Below are positions 35,062-46,401 of a DNA stretch of 64,000 bases, one piece after another. The notes under the pieces are model-generated. The model was not told the origin of the DNA and did not search any database. It was given only the letters and a program-made list of their open reading frames with translations. Location: positions 31,943,370-32,007,369 of the forward strand of contig NC_049904.1 of assembly GCF_001411555.2 (NCBI RefSeq), written 5' to 3'. Source of the stretch: Juglans regia (Eukaryota; Streptophyta; Magnoliopsida; Fagales; Juglandaceae). Position 1 is the stretch's first letter; every line of letters begins with the position of its first letter. A program made the position numbers and the translations under genes.

Positions 35062-36110
35062 AACCATTTTTGCTGATTTCCGAGGTAGTAGACAACAGAA
35101 AGGTTTTGGTAAATTACATATGCCGTTCCAGATTTTGTTGGCTGTGAGTGTGAGTAAGGTGGTAACAGTAACAAAGGAAGAAAGCAAGGGAGAAAGATGC
35201 TTGAAAAAAGAAAAGAAGATTCATTTTCGCTATTTATTACAACAGAAGTTAGATAGGGTGAGAAACCCTCTGGGTTATGTTCAGAAGAATGAACCCAGTC
35301 TAAGTGGTTTTGGCTTCCAATATTTCCAAATATTAGGTTTATATTACTGTCATTTTTTCCCCACCCCCCCCTTACCCTTTATCGATTATCACCTCTAGGA
35401 GGATCTTTCTGTAGGGTATAAAGTCTGCGTCTGGTCCAGATATTGGGGATAATGCAGAGGAGGTTTGTTTCTGATGTAGTAATTTAGGAGAGGAACAATA
35501 ATGGGGGCGGGTTCCAGTAGGTGGAAACAGATAGTTTCTTGGAGAAGTGATGATTCTATGAGGATGTGACATCCAGTCAGTTAAAGCGGACTGCTATTGT
35601 ACTCCCATTATTTTAGCTTTTTTTTTCCCTTCTTTCTATGTAGTTGCTTTTTATCCCCCTTTATTTATTTTTTAACTGTTGGTTCCAATTTGTACTAATC
35701 CCTCTTTTTATATCCAATTGAAGTGGGTTTTGATTAGTGGGTTATCATCAGTGTGGGCTGGGACCTCTCGCCGGCTGTGGTGGATTCCAAACCCCAGTGG
35801 TGGGGTTTGGGGATTATGTGAATGTGGGATGTTGATGTGGAAACTACCATTAATATGAGATCCTGTATGTAGATGGTGGATCATCGGCCTACTTTGGTTA
35901 AGACTATTTAATGCAAAGCAGACAAGATCTTCAATTTTGTGCTCATAGGTGGAAGAGAGAGAACTTTATGAAAGCGATGGAGTATTGTTCTTCAATCGAG
36001 GTCGTCGCATTCGTGGGTATCATTTAATGTGATCTGATCTGATCTAGTCGAAATTAATAACTGTCTGCTATTAGAAATGAATTTTACAGAAATTTTTGTA
36101 TAAATTTCCA
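35062..36110 (+). other. 3' UTR and downstream of the CCCH gene
   Basis: The first several hundred bases are moderately GC-rich with no ORF of interest and probably form the 3' UTR. No clear poly(A) signal can be fixed. A CCCCACCCCCCCC tract lies near 35360. Confidence 0.4.
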
Positions 36111-37260
36111 TTCTGTATACTATACTGATGTCTTAAAAAAACCAACTCTTCTCGGGAGGTTGGTTTCTATGGCAATGTTCATTATTTTGAGGTGCAATAT
36201 TGATCCATTTTTGGGTGTTTTTTTTTTTTTAATTTTCCATGATAGCAAAAGAAAAAAAAGGTAAGGTCCAGGCAATGCAAAGAGGCTGAAAAGAAATAAT
36301 GAGAAAAGTGGGGAAGAAGATCCTGAAAGGTGGGTTCCTTGGTGCAACGATTTTGATGGTGGTTTTTAAAAAAATTATTTATTTGTGATTAATTAATTTT
36401 AATAAAAATGATTATTTTTTATTAAAATAAATCTAGTTTTATTATAATTAGTCGTTATCATTTCAAATAATATATGATACTAAAATGATGATATTTTACC
36501 TTTTTATTCGTGTTACTTCTGTTAATTAATAGGAAAGCAACAAAAAGGAATTGTGTTGAAAACTTTGGTAAATTCTCCATCTGCATGCCTTTGTCTCCTT
36601 CCTCACCTTTCGGTGCCAGGGTTGAAAACTTATCGTTTTCAAGAACTTGTCAGGGGAAGGACGAAGAGCCCGGCAAAAGATGCATTAAAAAAAAAAAAAC
36701 CGAAAGAGTTTTCTTGATCGTGCTTCCCTTGGTCGCTGACGTGGATTGATATCGACCATTAAGTAGAGTCGTAGACAGATTAAAGGAATATTTAAAAAAA
36801 GAAAAAAAAATTCTCTTTATCATAAAGGTATCACGGAAAAGAATTTGATCGCCACGAATATCTTAACAATCACCTTTTTTCCCTTTGTTGGATGATAAGT
36901 AGTAGCCCTTTCTTCCACTTTTTCATCCACTTAAAACTCACAGAAGAAATATATATCTATACAATTTAATATAAAATATCAAATTTTATCAATTTATAAA
37001 TTTATTATAAAATTTGTGTATACATTTTTTTGGGGGTTTTGTTTGTGATATTTTTTTGGAAAATACAGTCATTTTTTTTTAATGCCTCATGGGGCCTTTT
37101 GCAATAGGATTGTGAAGATTACCCGAATACCCGTTGGTCCCGTTAAAATGACCCGACCCGGCCCGACCCGGCCCGGCCCGGCGTTTATCGGTTCGTTATT
37201 TGATAAGTTTCCAACCCTACTAGTTATGCGGGTTGTTTACGTTAGTGTCAACCCGTCCGA
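36111..37260. other. Intergenic DNA
   Basis: Poly-T and poly-A tracts and AT-rich filler, with no gene recognised. A GACCCGACCCGGCCCG low-complexity stretch at about 37150-37182 is of the kind seen at ends of CGGGT-rich plant transposons. Confidence 0.45.
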
Positions 37261-37510
37261 ATATAAATACAAACTTATCAAACCCTAGCCACTCCCAACT
37301 CCAAGACCTGAGAGGAAAACCCTTCCCTTATCTCGTGTCTGTGGAGTGAAGAATCACAGTGAAAGTGAGCCGTGGGGCAATAGCGGTGGGACCGAAGGGG
37401 AAGAAGAAGGGAGCTACATTCATGATAGACTGCGTGAAGCCAGTTGAGAAAAAGATCATGAATCTTGCCTCATTTGAGAAGTTCCTCTAGGGATCAAGGT
37501 CGGAAGTTGT
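37261..37510 (+). pseudogene. Promoter plus first-exon fragment of 60S ribosomal protein L22, dead
   Basis: The frame after 37365 reads [18 protein letters not shown] then [18 protein letters not shown], a clear match to the N-terminus of plant eL22. The start codon has become GTG (37365-37367). An in-frame TAG lies at 37488-37490, and a small deletion follows before IKVG-like codons end near 37508. Upstream are a TATA-like ATATAAATA (37261-37269) and a telo-box AAACCCTAG (37280-37288), both common in ribosomal protein gene promoters. The copy therefore carries promoter and 5' UTR and was not made simply from a mature mRNA. Roughly two thirds of the protein is absent. Confidence 0.85.
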
Positions 37511-39059
37511 GATGGGCCGGGTTGCAGCCCTATTTTGCAACACACTAAACTCATATAAGAGATGGCGCCCTCAAAAAATAAAAATAAAAATAAAAATGCA
37601 TTAAAAAGCCTTGTCAAAATTGGTCAAATTATAAATGTTCTGTCAAACTAGCTGCGTCAGTCTCTGCGTGGAAATGAGCCAGATAGGTATTTATATTGGT
37701 GTATTTATGCAATTTTTCATAGACAGATGTGTTGAATTATGGAGCAAAACTCGTACCATTTTAGGTCGCTATTTGCCAATTTTGTGAGTGTATCCCTTTT
37801 GTGAGAAATTTGAGGGATCTTGCCTTCTTGGTCGTACCATTTCACGTGGGAGCTATCAAGCTTGTCTCAAAAGTTATAACCAAAGTAGTTCATTTTTCTT
37901 GCAATGATTCAGACGTACGTTTAATTATTTGCAGTAAATAGTCATACAAGCCCGTATAAATAATTTGAAAGCTTCGCTATATTTCTCTCTCCGATAAATG
38001 TAACTAAGTTTATATCATTTTTCTCAAAACATCAAAATAGGGATTTAGAACAACATAATTCACGTCATTTAAATGATAAGATTTAATTTATAAAATTTAA
38101 ATTTTAAAATTTATCTTATCTAATCACTTTACTAAATGTGTTATATACACCGACTTGATAATAAGATTTTTCTAAAACTTAAACTTAGAATTCAGGAAAA
38201 CCCATCATAACTCATGAAAAAACGATTAGATGCTGATAAATTATATTTGGTGTTATAGGTTCCTATCGAAAAATTATATTCATTATCTCCACACCACACA
38301 TCATACATAATATTTTTTTTTTCTCTTGTCAAATATATGGTGTATGGATGATGAATAGAATAAATTAATTAGTTTAAGAATAATAAAATTAAAATAAATA
38401 TGATGTGTAATTTATAAAATGATAATCAGCAAAACTCTATTTCTATCTTATCGTAAAATAATATATTAATAATACAATATTAGAGTAACAAGAGTTGGTA
38501 CTTTTTATAATACTTGATTACCCTTGAGTCCATGGGCCATAACTCATGAGAATGGACTCACCAGGTCCATAACTTGGTTTTACGCCCTACATATACTAGA
38601 AATAAGAGAGAGGAAGGCTTGATTGTATGACTTGACTGTGGGCCTGGAAAAGGGCTTAGCTGTGGGCTGGCTCTTTATAGGTTAAAGCCCATAAAGTAGT
38701 AGAAATTGACAAAAATATTTATTTTCATAACTCCTCTCAATTCATTTGATCTCATATCATCTAATTATTATAATTTTTTTAAATTCTCACATAAAATAAA
38801 ATAAAGAAATATTTTTTTTTTCAAATTAAAAAATATATAATAATTAAAAAATATATATTTTAATAATATTTTATTTAACTTTTAATTTTAAAACAAACAG
38901 GCTTTGGTGAAGAGTAGTGAGAATAATAGTGAATAATGGTGAAGTAATTTGAAAATATCTAAAAGACAATTGTGTTCCCAATCAGACCACTTGTTAAAGC
39001 TCACTTGCTATATAAATAAGAGCTTGGCCTGGTAGTTCCAGTTTAATGAAAAAGTTTAA

Positions 39060-39217
39060 AAGCTGATTTAGTTATATAAAATTAAATTATTTTATTTTAT
39101 ATTATTATTATTATTTTTTTAATTTTAAAATAAAAATAATATTATAATAATATTTTATTTAATTTTTAATAAAATATTTTATTTTATCTTATCCTAACTT
39201 CGTAACTAAACGTGGCC
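39060..39217. mobile_element. Tourist-like MITE, TAA target duplication
   Basis: A 158-bp element. The left AAGCTGATTTAGTTA and the reverse complement of the right end, GGCCACGTTTAGTTA, form imperfect TIRs. TAA flanks both ends (39057-39059, 39218-39220). Confidence 0.65.
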
Positions 39218-40321
39218 TAATAAAAAGAATTTATGTTTCCCCCTCTTTTATTTTTCTTTGAAGGTCTACTTTCCATCCTTTCAACCACAATCCATAAGTT
39301 GTACTGCATTTTGGAAACCAAGCCAAACATCTCAGTCAGTGGACACTGACAGATAATTTCAATCTGACAATTTAACTGATCAGATATTATTAATACAATA
39401 AAAAAGTGAAAAAAATATTATTATTTTATAATTATAATAGCATTCACATTAAATAATAAGAAAACGTTGAATTTGCGTAAAAAAAATTAAAACCTTGTAA
39501 ATATATAATAGGCTAATAGCCTTTGGATGAGTACTGTTAGCGGCTCTCGCTGGAAGCTATCGTTAGTTTTAATATGTATTTTTTGATAGTTATTTTTTAT
39601 AAAATTATTTTTAATATTTTTAAATATTTTAAAAAAATAAAATAAAATAATAATATTATTAAAAAACATATCCTTAATTACAAAGTAAAAATAAATTATT
39701 AAAAAATACTTTTTTAATCAAGAAGTAAAATAAAAAAAATTATTTTATAATTAAAGAAGTATTTTTTAATAATATTATAAATTTTTTTATTTTTTTAAAA
39801 TATTTAAAATTATTAAAAAATCTATATAAAAATAAAATTAAAAAAAATACATAATGTGAGGAGCCATTGTCAGCTTTTAATGTCAGCTTTTAATGTTTGG
39901 ATTAGGATGCCAACGAATACCAATTTTCAAGGCTACCACCAAAGCCACATGTCTAGCTATTCTCTTGACACTTGACAGCCATCTGATCACGACAATTTAT
40001 TATTTATTTATAATTATAGTTATATTACCCTCCAATTAAGGACTCTTATTTTAAGAGATAGAATTAGTTAATATTAAAGTTAAAAGTTAAATAAAATATT
40101 ATTAGAATATATTTTTTAATATTATTTTTATTTTATGATTTGAAAATTTTGAATTATTTATTTATTTTGTGTAAAAATTTTAAAAAATTATAATGATGTG
40201 ATGAGATAATATGTGATATTTTTTAAAAACAAATGAGGCTAAAAATAAGTCTCGAAAATAAGGACCCTCCAAAATAAATGTAAATTGTTAACTTAAATGC
40301 TTGAAATAAAATCGTGACTAA

Positions 40322-40484
40322 GGCTATGTTTGGATAGTAAATGTGATCTCAAATAATTTATAAATAATAATAAAAAAAATAAAAGTATAATGATGAAATA
40401 TTAAATATTAATAAATATTAATAAATAAATAAATAATAATAATAAAATATTAAATAATAGTGAAGTGATTATCCAAACACAATC
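40322..40484. mobile_element. Tourist-like MITE, TAA target duplication, 163 bp
   Basis: The left end GGCTATGTTTGGATA and the reverse complement of the right end, GATTGTGTTTGGATA, are close TIRs. TAA flanks both sides (40319-40321, 40485-40487). This is the clearest member of the family in the window. Confidence 0.8.
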
Positions 40485-41594
40485 TAAATCAAAACCGCAC
40501 AGAACAAACAAATATTGACCGACTATTCTAATACATGGTAAGAGAATATTTCTCTCTCTCTCTCTCTTTTTTTTTTTGTGAAAATTAGTTGATATAATGA
40601 AAAGTTGTCTTGATAATTTTGTTATGTATCTTTTGTACAATTTATTTTATTTTTATATTTTATTATAGAGAACTTAGAATAATGATTAAAGACATTTTTT
40701 TATAGATGAAAACTTTAATATTTTAAAATACTCTTGATTGAAGAAAAAACCAAAATAATAGTTTAGTTTTTTTTTTTTTAAATGGCATGTAATAGTTAGG
40801 TCTTTCGTTTTATTTTTGAAATTGGAATGATTCATTCTACTCATTATTTCTATATTACGCTTTTATACATTATAGGCTATACTTGATTTTTTATTTTTTT
40901 AAGTTTTTCTTGTTTTATTCTTACTAAATTTTTAAAAAATTTCTACTCATTATGCATATATTATACTATTTTTTAGAAAAAAAAATATAATATATAAATA
41001 ATAAATAGAAATTTTCAATTCGAATACCTTATTCTCGCGACCTAACGTTCCCGACTCCAGTCCGTTGGTCCAAGTCTTCCCGCTTATTCCTGATTGGGCA
41101 AGAGGCCGCCTTTTTTTTTTTTCTTCCTATTCTGTGGCAAGTACAAGGTGGTCTGCGTCGACCAACAACCATTCTCAAGTAATCTCTCTCTTACCATATG
41201 GCTGGTTTATAACCCATAACTCGGTTGCCACTTTGTCAACCAGACCCACACACTGATTTTTATGATTATTCAAGTGTTTATAAATCTTATACCACCTTGC
41301 GAATAATAAATACGAATTTCAAAATTAGTAATAATTAATTTTAATAAATAATTTATACAGTCTTAAGATATTCAAATTATGTATACTTCCTTTAAAAAAA
41401 ATGAAAGAATTCGAGACTCACGTAAAAAATTTTGATTTTTAACAATGAACTCAACTTTTTACAAAAAAAAAAAAAACTTGCCCATTTTAAAATTTTAATT
41501 ATATTTGATAATGATTTATTTTTATAATAAATAAATAAATAATCGCAGACAACGTGAGATGACAAGAAGTATTGCTCTTTGGTATTATATATGG

Positions 41595-41890
41595 ATGATG
41601 CTATAGCATGTGTTTATATATGTTTTTTTTAATTATTTTTATATAGTTTTAAAAAATAAAATAAATTTAGAATATCATTAAAAATATTTTCTTAATCAAA
41701 AAGTAAAAAAAAAATTATTAAAAAATATTTCTTTAATTATGAAGTAAAATAAAAAATTATAAAAAAATATTTTTTTATTACTTCGTAATTAAAAAAAATA
41801 TTATTTAATAATATTATGAATTTTTTTATTTTTTAAAATTATTTAAAATTATTAAAAAAAATTATATAAAAAAAATTTTAAAAAGCTCTA
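41595..41890. repeat. AT-rich fold-back element
   Basis: TTAATCAAAAAGTAAAA and TTTTATTACTTCGTAATTAA occur in inverted order around the centre, with related AATAATATTATGAATTTTTT motifs. The element at 39500-39890 has the same arrangement. Confidence 0.5.
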
Positions 41891-41901
41891 ACATTTTCCA
41901 T

Positions 41902-41909
41902 TATATATA
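41902..41909 (+). promoter_or_regulatory. TATA-box candidate for the small-protein gene
   Basis: TATATATA lies about 245 bp before the ATG at 42154, followed by a CA-rich, less AT-biased leader that looks like a plant 5' UTR. The transcription start near 41935 is a guess from spacing. Confidence 0.35.
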
Positions 41910-42153
41910 GGGTGTACCCATTTATACGGCAGAATGTAAAGCCCAATCCAATCCATCCCAAAAACAACAGCTCCCAATCAGAAGTCAAAAAACCCGTCTT
42001 TATAGAGAAAAACCAGCTTGCACACCGAAAACTCGTGCCCTCCGATAACTCAACTGCCCGTCATCACACATCATACAAATTCGATACCGAAAAGAAGGAG
42101 AAACAAAACACAAACATCATCCAAATCGATAAACCACAACATCGAGTTTCTCG

Positions 42154-42360
42154 ATGCTGCAACTAATTTTCGCGGTGGCCTTCTCGGCGGTGCCTTTGAC
42201 CCTGTACGTGCCGCCGATCCGAAGCCTTAACCTGTTCGTGGAGACCATAGAGGCCGTTCTCCGCCAGACCACCGTCCTCACTCTCCGGGCCTATCCTCGC
42301 ATACGCCTCGCCTTCTCTCGCCTCCTCAGCTCCTTCCTCCGCCCAATCTCCAGGAGGTAG
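42154..42360 (+). CDS. Conserved small hydrophobic plant protein, 68 aa
   Basis: The protein begins MLQLIFAVAFSAVPLTLYVP. It has a hydrophobic N-terminal helix (about 1-20) that could be a membrane anchor or uncleaved signal. An amphipathic segment follows, with FVETIEAVLRQTT and a basic, Leu-rich tail ending RPISRR. The codon use is GC-rich compared with its surroundings, and the frame is closed by a stop right after the basic tail; both suggest a real gene and not noise. I recall similar short unannotated proteins in other dicots, but I cannot name a function. It is a single exon with a leader of about 220 nt upstream and about 600 nt of possible 3' UTR. Confidence 0.7.
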   Translation: MLQLIFAVAFSAVPLTLYVPPIRSLNLFVETIEAVLRQTTVLTLRAYPRIRLAFSRLLSSFLRPISRR

Positions 42361-45300
42361 ACTGCCCACTAGAATACATCCACACAAATTCTCTCTTTTT
42401 TTCTCGTCAGTCTTCTTTTTTCTTTTCGGTGGGTGTGTGGTGCTACCGTGCTGGTGTTGTTTTTGTGATATGGGATTAAATAGTTAATTTTGGGGGTATA
42501 ATCTTCGGGATGATTCCTTCACCTGACCCTTAATAGTATGAATTGGGATTTTATATAGAGTTTAAAGTTTTTGTCTTTTTGGAAGTTTTATCATTATTGT
42601 TTGCCTTGTCGGTGTTGTTAATTTTGGGATCAATCCCATGATGTTATTTGGGTTTGCTGTACATGGACTAATGTAGTTGTTTTTCTTTTTTTGAGGACTA
42701 ATGTAGTTCTTACAGATTAGACTTCATTCTCGCATTTGGGTGTTTGCAGATTGGGTTGCTGAACTGATTCATGGGGTAGTTCTTGGTTGTCCGACTTTAA
42801 TTAGGTTTTTATTCTTTAGGAATTCTCATGGCATGCAGCGAATCCGACCTCAATTTTGTTGCAAGTCATGGGTCTTTCTAGATTAGCATAATTTTCAACT
42901 AATCCTCTACAATTCTTCCTATCGTGATATTGTCGTTTAGATGTTTGTTGGATGGAAAATGATAGGCCTCCAGCCGGACTACAGCTCTTCTACAACCCGA
43001 GCGACGTATCATCTCAAATTAAAAAATACAGTTTGGAAAATATTTTAGCGATAAATGAATCACACAAAAATAAACTTACAAATCGACGTGATTTAATGTG
43101 GTACGTCAGATTATAACATCTCTTTTTATTATAAAATAAATTTAATAGATTTTATAAAATTATATCAATTTATAAGTTTAATTTATATAATTTCTTTGTG
43201 ATTATAATTTTGAACTTGAACGTATTACAGCGTGAAAACATCACTTCTCAAGATCTCAAGGTTCCACAACTTTGCAGCTAAACTTTCCTTCTTTCTTTAC
43301 CATTTTTTATCAACTCCCAATAGAAATCGCTGTTGGGAAGGCAGAAAAAGATGAGAATGAAGAATAGAACTTTCTGGATCATGTTGCCTCGTGGTTTCGA
43401 GTCTCGACATGCTTGCAGCTTCTTCTTCTTTATTCTTTATTCTTTTTTCTATTTTTTTTTTCATTTTTTTCTAGTTGTCTCAATGTAAACAATACTCCCG
43501 AATCAAAAAATAAGATTCTTTGTTTTCACTTGATTGAGAAGCTCGATTCTACTGTGTATTGCCGAGAAGATGGAGAAGAAGTTGATTTTAATGGCAGAAT
43601 TTGATAAGCTTGGTTCATGGATGAGTTATTCTATTCTCGAGTTACTTAAATGATAAAATCTGATTTGTAAAATTTAAAACTCAAAATTAATCTTTGAAAT
43701 CAATTTATGGTATGTAAGCAGTGTAGCATAGAAACTTTAGATTAAGAATAATCTTAAGAGATTGTTGACTATAAGAGGAGAGAAGATTTTCAATAAAATG
43801 ATGTCTTTAAAAAAATTTATTTTTTAATCATTTTAAGATGGCCACATAATCCAATCGTAGAATGCTTGTTGACATTTACTTACATTTATGTCACTTTTCG
43901 AGTTCTATGTGTACATTAAGTAGTACAATGAAATATGACTAAATAACATTGCCAACAAGTTTTCATCACTTTTTATCACTCGAAATCATGGTTTCGTCAG
44001 AATGAGTGTCTTAATAATCACACCTTAACTGAATATATAATTTGTCAAAAATATGATAATTTAAAAGATAAAATTGCCAATTTTGATAATTTGGCCAGTT
44101 TGAATATAGAAACAGTTTCGTCTCGTATTGTTTCATTTTATTATTATAATTTTTTCAAATTTCTAAACAAAATATACAATTCAATTTTTTCAAATCTTAA
44201 AACAATAATAATATTCTAACAATATTTTATTTAACTTTCAACTTTCATTTAAAATCATCTCACTTTATTTTACTATCTACACGGGCCTTAAGATACAATT
44301 ATAAATCAAAACTATGATGATAGTGTTTCGATAATATGTACTTATATATTTTGTATCTTTTTGTGTGAATGTACTCATTAGGAATATACGAAAATATAAT
44401 TCGTCAACTCATCATTATCTCATTTTTAGGTAAATATCTGTTTAAAAAATATGAAGATTTAATTGTTATTTAACCTTGACATCTCAATGTAAGAAAGAAG
44501 ATAGTGGTTGAAAGATGTTGTAGGCTCAAGCACCACTCAATATGTTTTGCAATTTTTGAGTAACAATGTTCTATAGTCCAACTCCAAGTTTTGAAGACTT
44601 TGTCAATTTAGGATAAGAAAATAAATTCATGAAAACTTTTGTTTGTTTTCTTATTTGTTTGAAAGAGACGTTTTCAAGTCTTCAAAAAATAAACCCCTAA
44701 ATACTAAGAATAAGGAAACATTTTCTCAATATATTTATTTTACCTTCTCAATTTCGTATTATACCTTTTTTTTTTTTTAGAATTATTTTATCTATGGGTA
44801 AACTCGGCCAAAATATGACACCAGAAGGACCCGGCGTGCACAACCCTATCCTATCTGAGTCCGAGTTTACCGTACATCCAGCCCTTATGTTACGCGATTG
44901 TAAGATTTTGTTATCTTCCACCGTTGTTACGCCAGAAATCAAATGTTCCACACGAGCTCCCGTTCTGCGGCGTGGTGGCAAGACTGATAGGGGATTGGCT
45001 CCGGATGTAGATAGGGTCAAATCTGCAGGGATCATGCAAATACATAGGCCCATTTCCTTCTCTTTTAGATGAATGGAATGGTTTAGAAGACGCTTTCCGA
45101 TCTATAGTCCCTCGGAGCGAGGGGTTAGACAAGTAGTATGAAATTTTATAAAATTAAATTTATATACTGACATGACTTAATATAATATCTGAACTTATAT
45201 AAAATAATATCTATTTATGAGTTGACTTTTGTAAAATCTATTAAACAATAATTCTATTATTTTTTTCAACTACCTTAAATATATTTCTTAAACATTGAAT

Positions 45301-45480
45301 TGTTTACTGTTTGCACAATCAATTCTACTGTTTGCACAATCAATTCTATTGACTAGAACGCCGTACGGTGGCTTGTAACTATTACGTCCGACCGTGTATT
45401 GCATTGTGAATAAAGGGGCAACAACAGTAATCTATCAATCAAAGAAAAGTTCCAGTTCTGTTCTGTTTTATTCCCTCGGT
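42361..45480. other. Intergenic DNA
   Basis: The first few hundred bases are probably 3' UTR. A GTTTGGATA-family remnant lies at about 44120-44290. AT-rich repeats near 43060-43200, 43645-43735 and 45140-45240 resemble ones at 53700-53830 and 59575-59690. A GC-richer block at 44790-45130 is noted separately. No gene was recognised. Confidence 0.45.
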
Positions 45481-46401
45481 TCAATCTTTTCAGCGACAGC
45501 ATTGGTGGCTTTTACCTTGGTTTGAGCTTCTGTCTCTCTCTTCACCATTCTCAGACGACATTTTCCCAAAATTGCAATCTTTTGCTTCGATATAGTTGAA
45601 TCTGGGTTTTGATTGACCAAATTGGAAATCTCTCTCTCTCTCTCTCTATCTCTCTCGCGTTATAATTTCGATATTTCATTGAGTTATTTTCCAGTTTCGT
45701 TGACTGCTATTGCCTTGAATCTTTCTGATTCATATTTGGGTCCTTCACTTTCGGAATCCGTCGTAGGATAAAAAGGTTAGTAATAGTCTCTAATTGCCAG
45801 AACTCACTCAAAGTCAGTCCCTTGCATTAGTTTTTTGGTCTAATTATGATGTTTTGTTGGTTTTCATTTTGTATTTTTCGCTGCTATTTGATCCACTGCG
45901 GTTCTCCCTTTAAAATATCAACGTCTTGGTGTGAAATTTCTTCATGCATGGGGTTGCCCATTGCATACTAGCAATTACTGGCTTTAGCTCAGCTCCAGTG
46001 TATGTCAACATACGTTATGATCTGGGGTCGTGTGTTTCGGTCATTCTACGATTTCAACGAGGTTTTTGCAATAGGAGTTAATTTATTCTTTGAATTTTGG
46101 ACCGGTTTATCATTATTTTGATTGGTATTTTCCGTTCAGTGTTTATATATAATATATAATATGTAAATACCAGTGGTGTTGCACATTATGCAGAGTGGGT
46201 TTGATAGGAAGCACCAACATTTTAATGTCGTCTAGCATACCATTTTTGGACTAATAGTAATAATAGAAAGTAGATTTTTGTGTGACTTTGTATGTGCATG
46301 TAAACTTTATCTGTCTGTCTTAGGGCTGATTAGCTTCTGTCTTCTAGGTGTAAAGTCTCCACAGATGGTACTGGGTTTATCACGAAATAAACTTTTCAGG
46401 C
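45480..46401 (+). promoter_or_regulatory. ExAD 5' UTR with leader intron
   Basis: Pyrimidine-rich leader sequence with a TC microsatellite (about 45631-45656) runs to a possible donor AAAAG|GTTAG at 45776. A TTTTCAG acceptor ends at 46399, two bases before the ATG at 46402. The transcription start is not fixed. Confidence 0.5.

Larger units (their letters stand above)
37511..41900. other. Intergenic DNA with several MITEs
   Basis: GTTTGGATA-family copies or remnants lie at about 38735-38905, 39060-39217, 40060-40240 and 40322-40484. Large fold-back elements sharing TTAATCAAGAAGTAAAAT-type arms lie at about 39500-39890 and 41595-41890. A TC microsatellite lies at about 40550-40567. No gene is supported. 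Confidence 0.5.
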
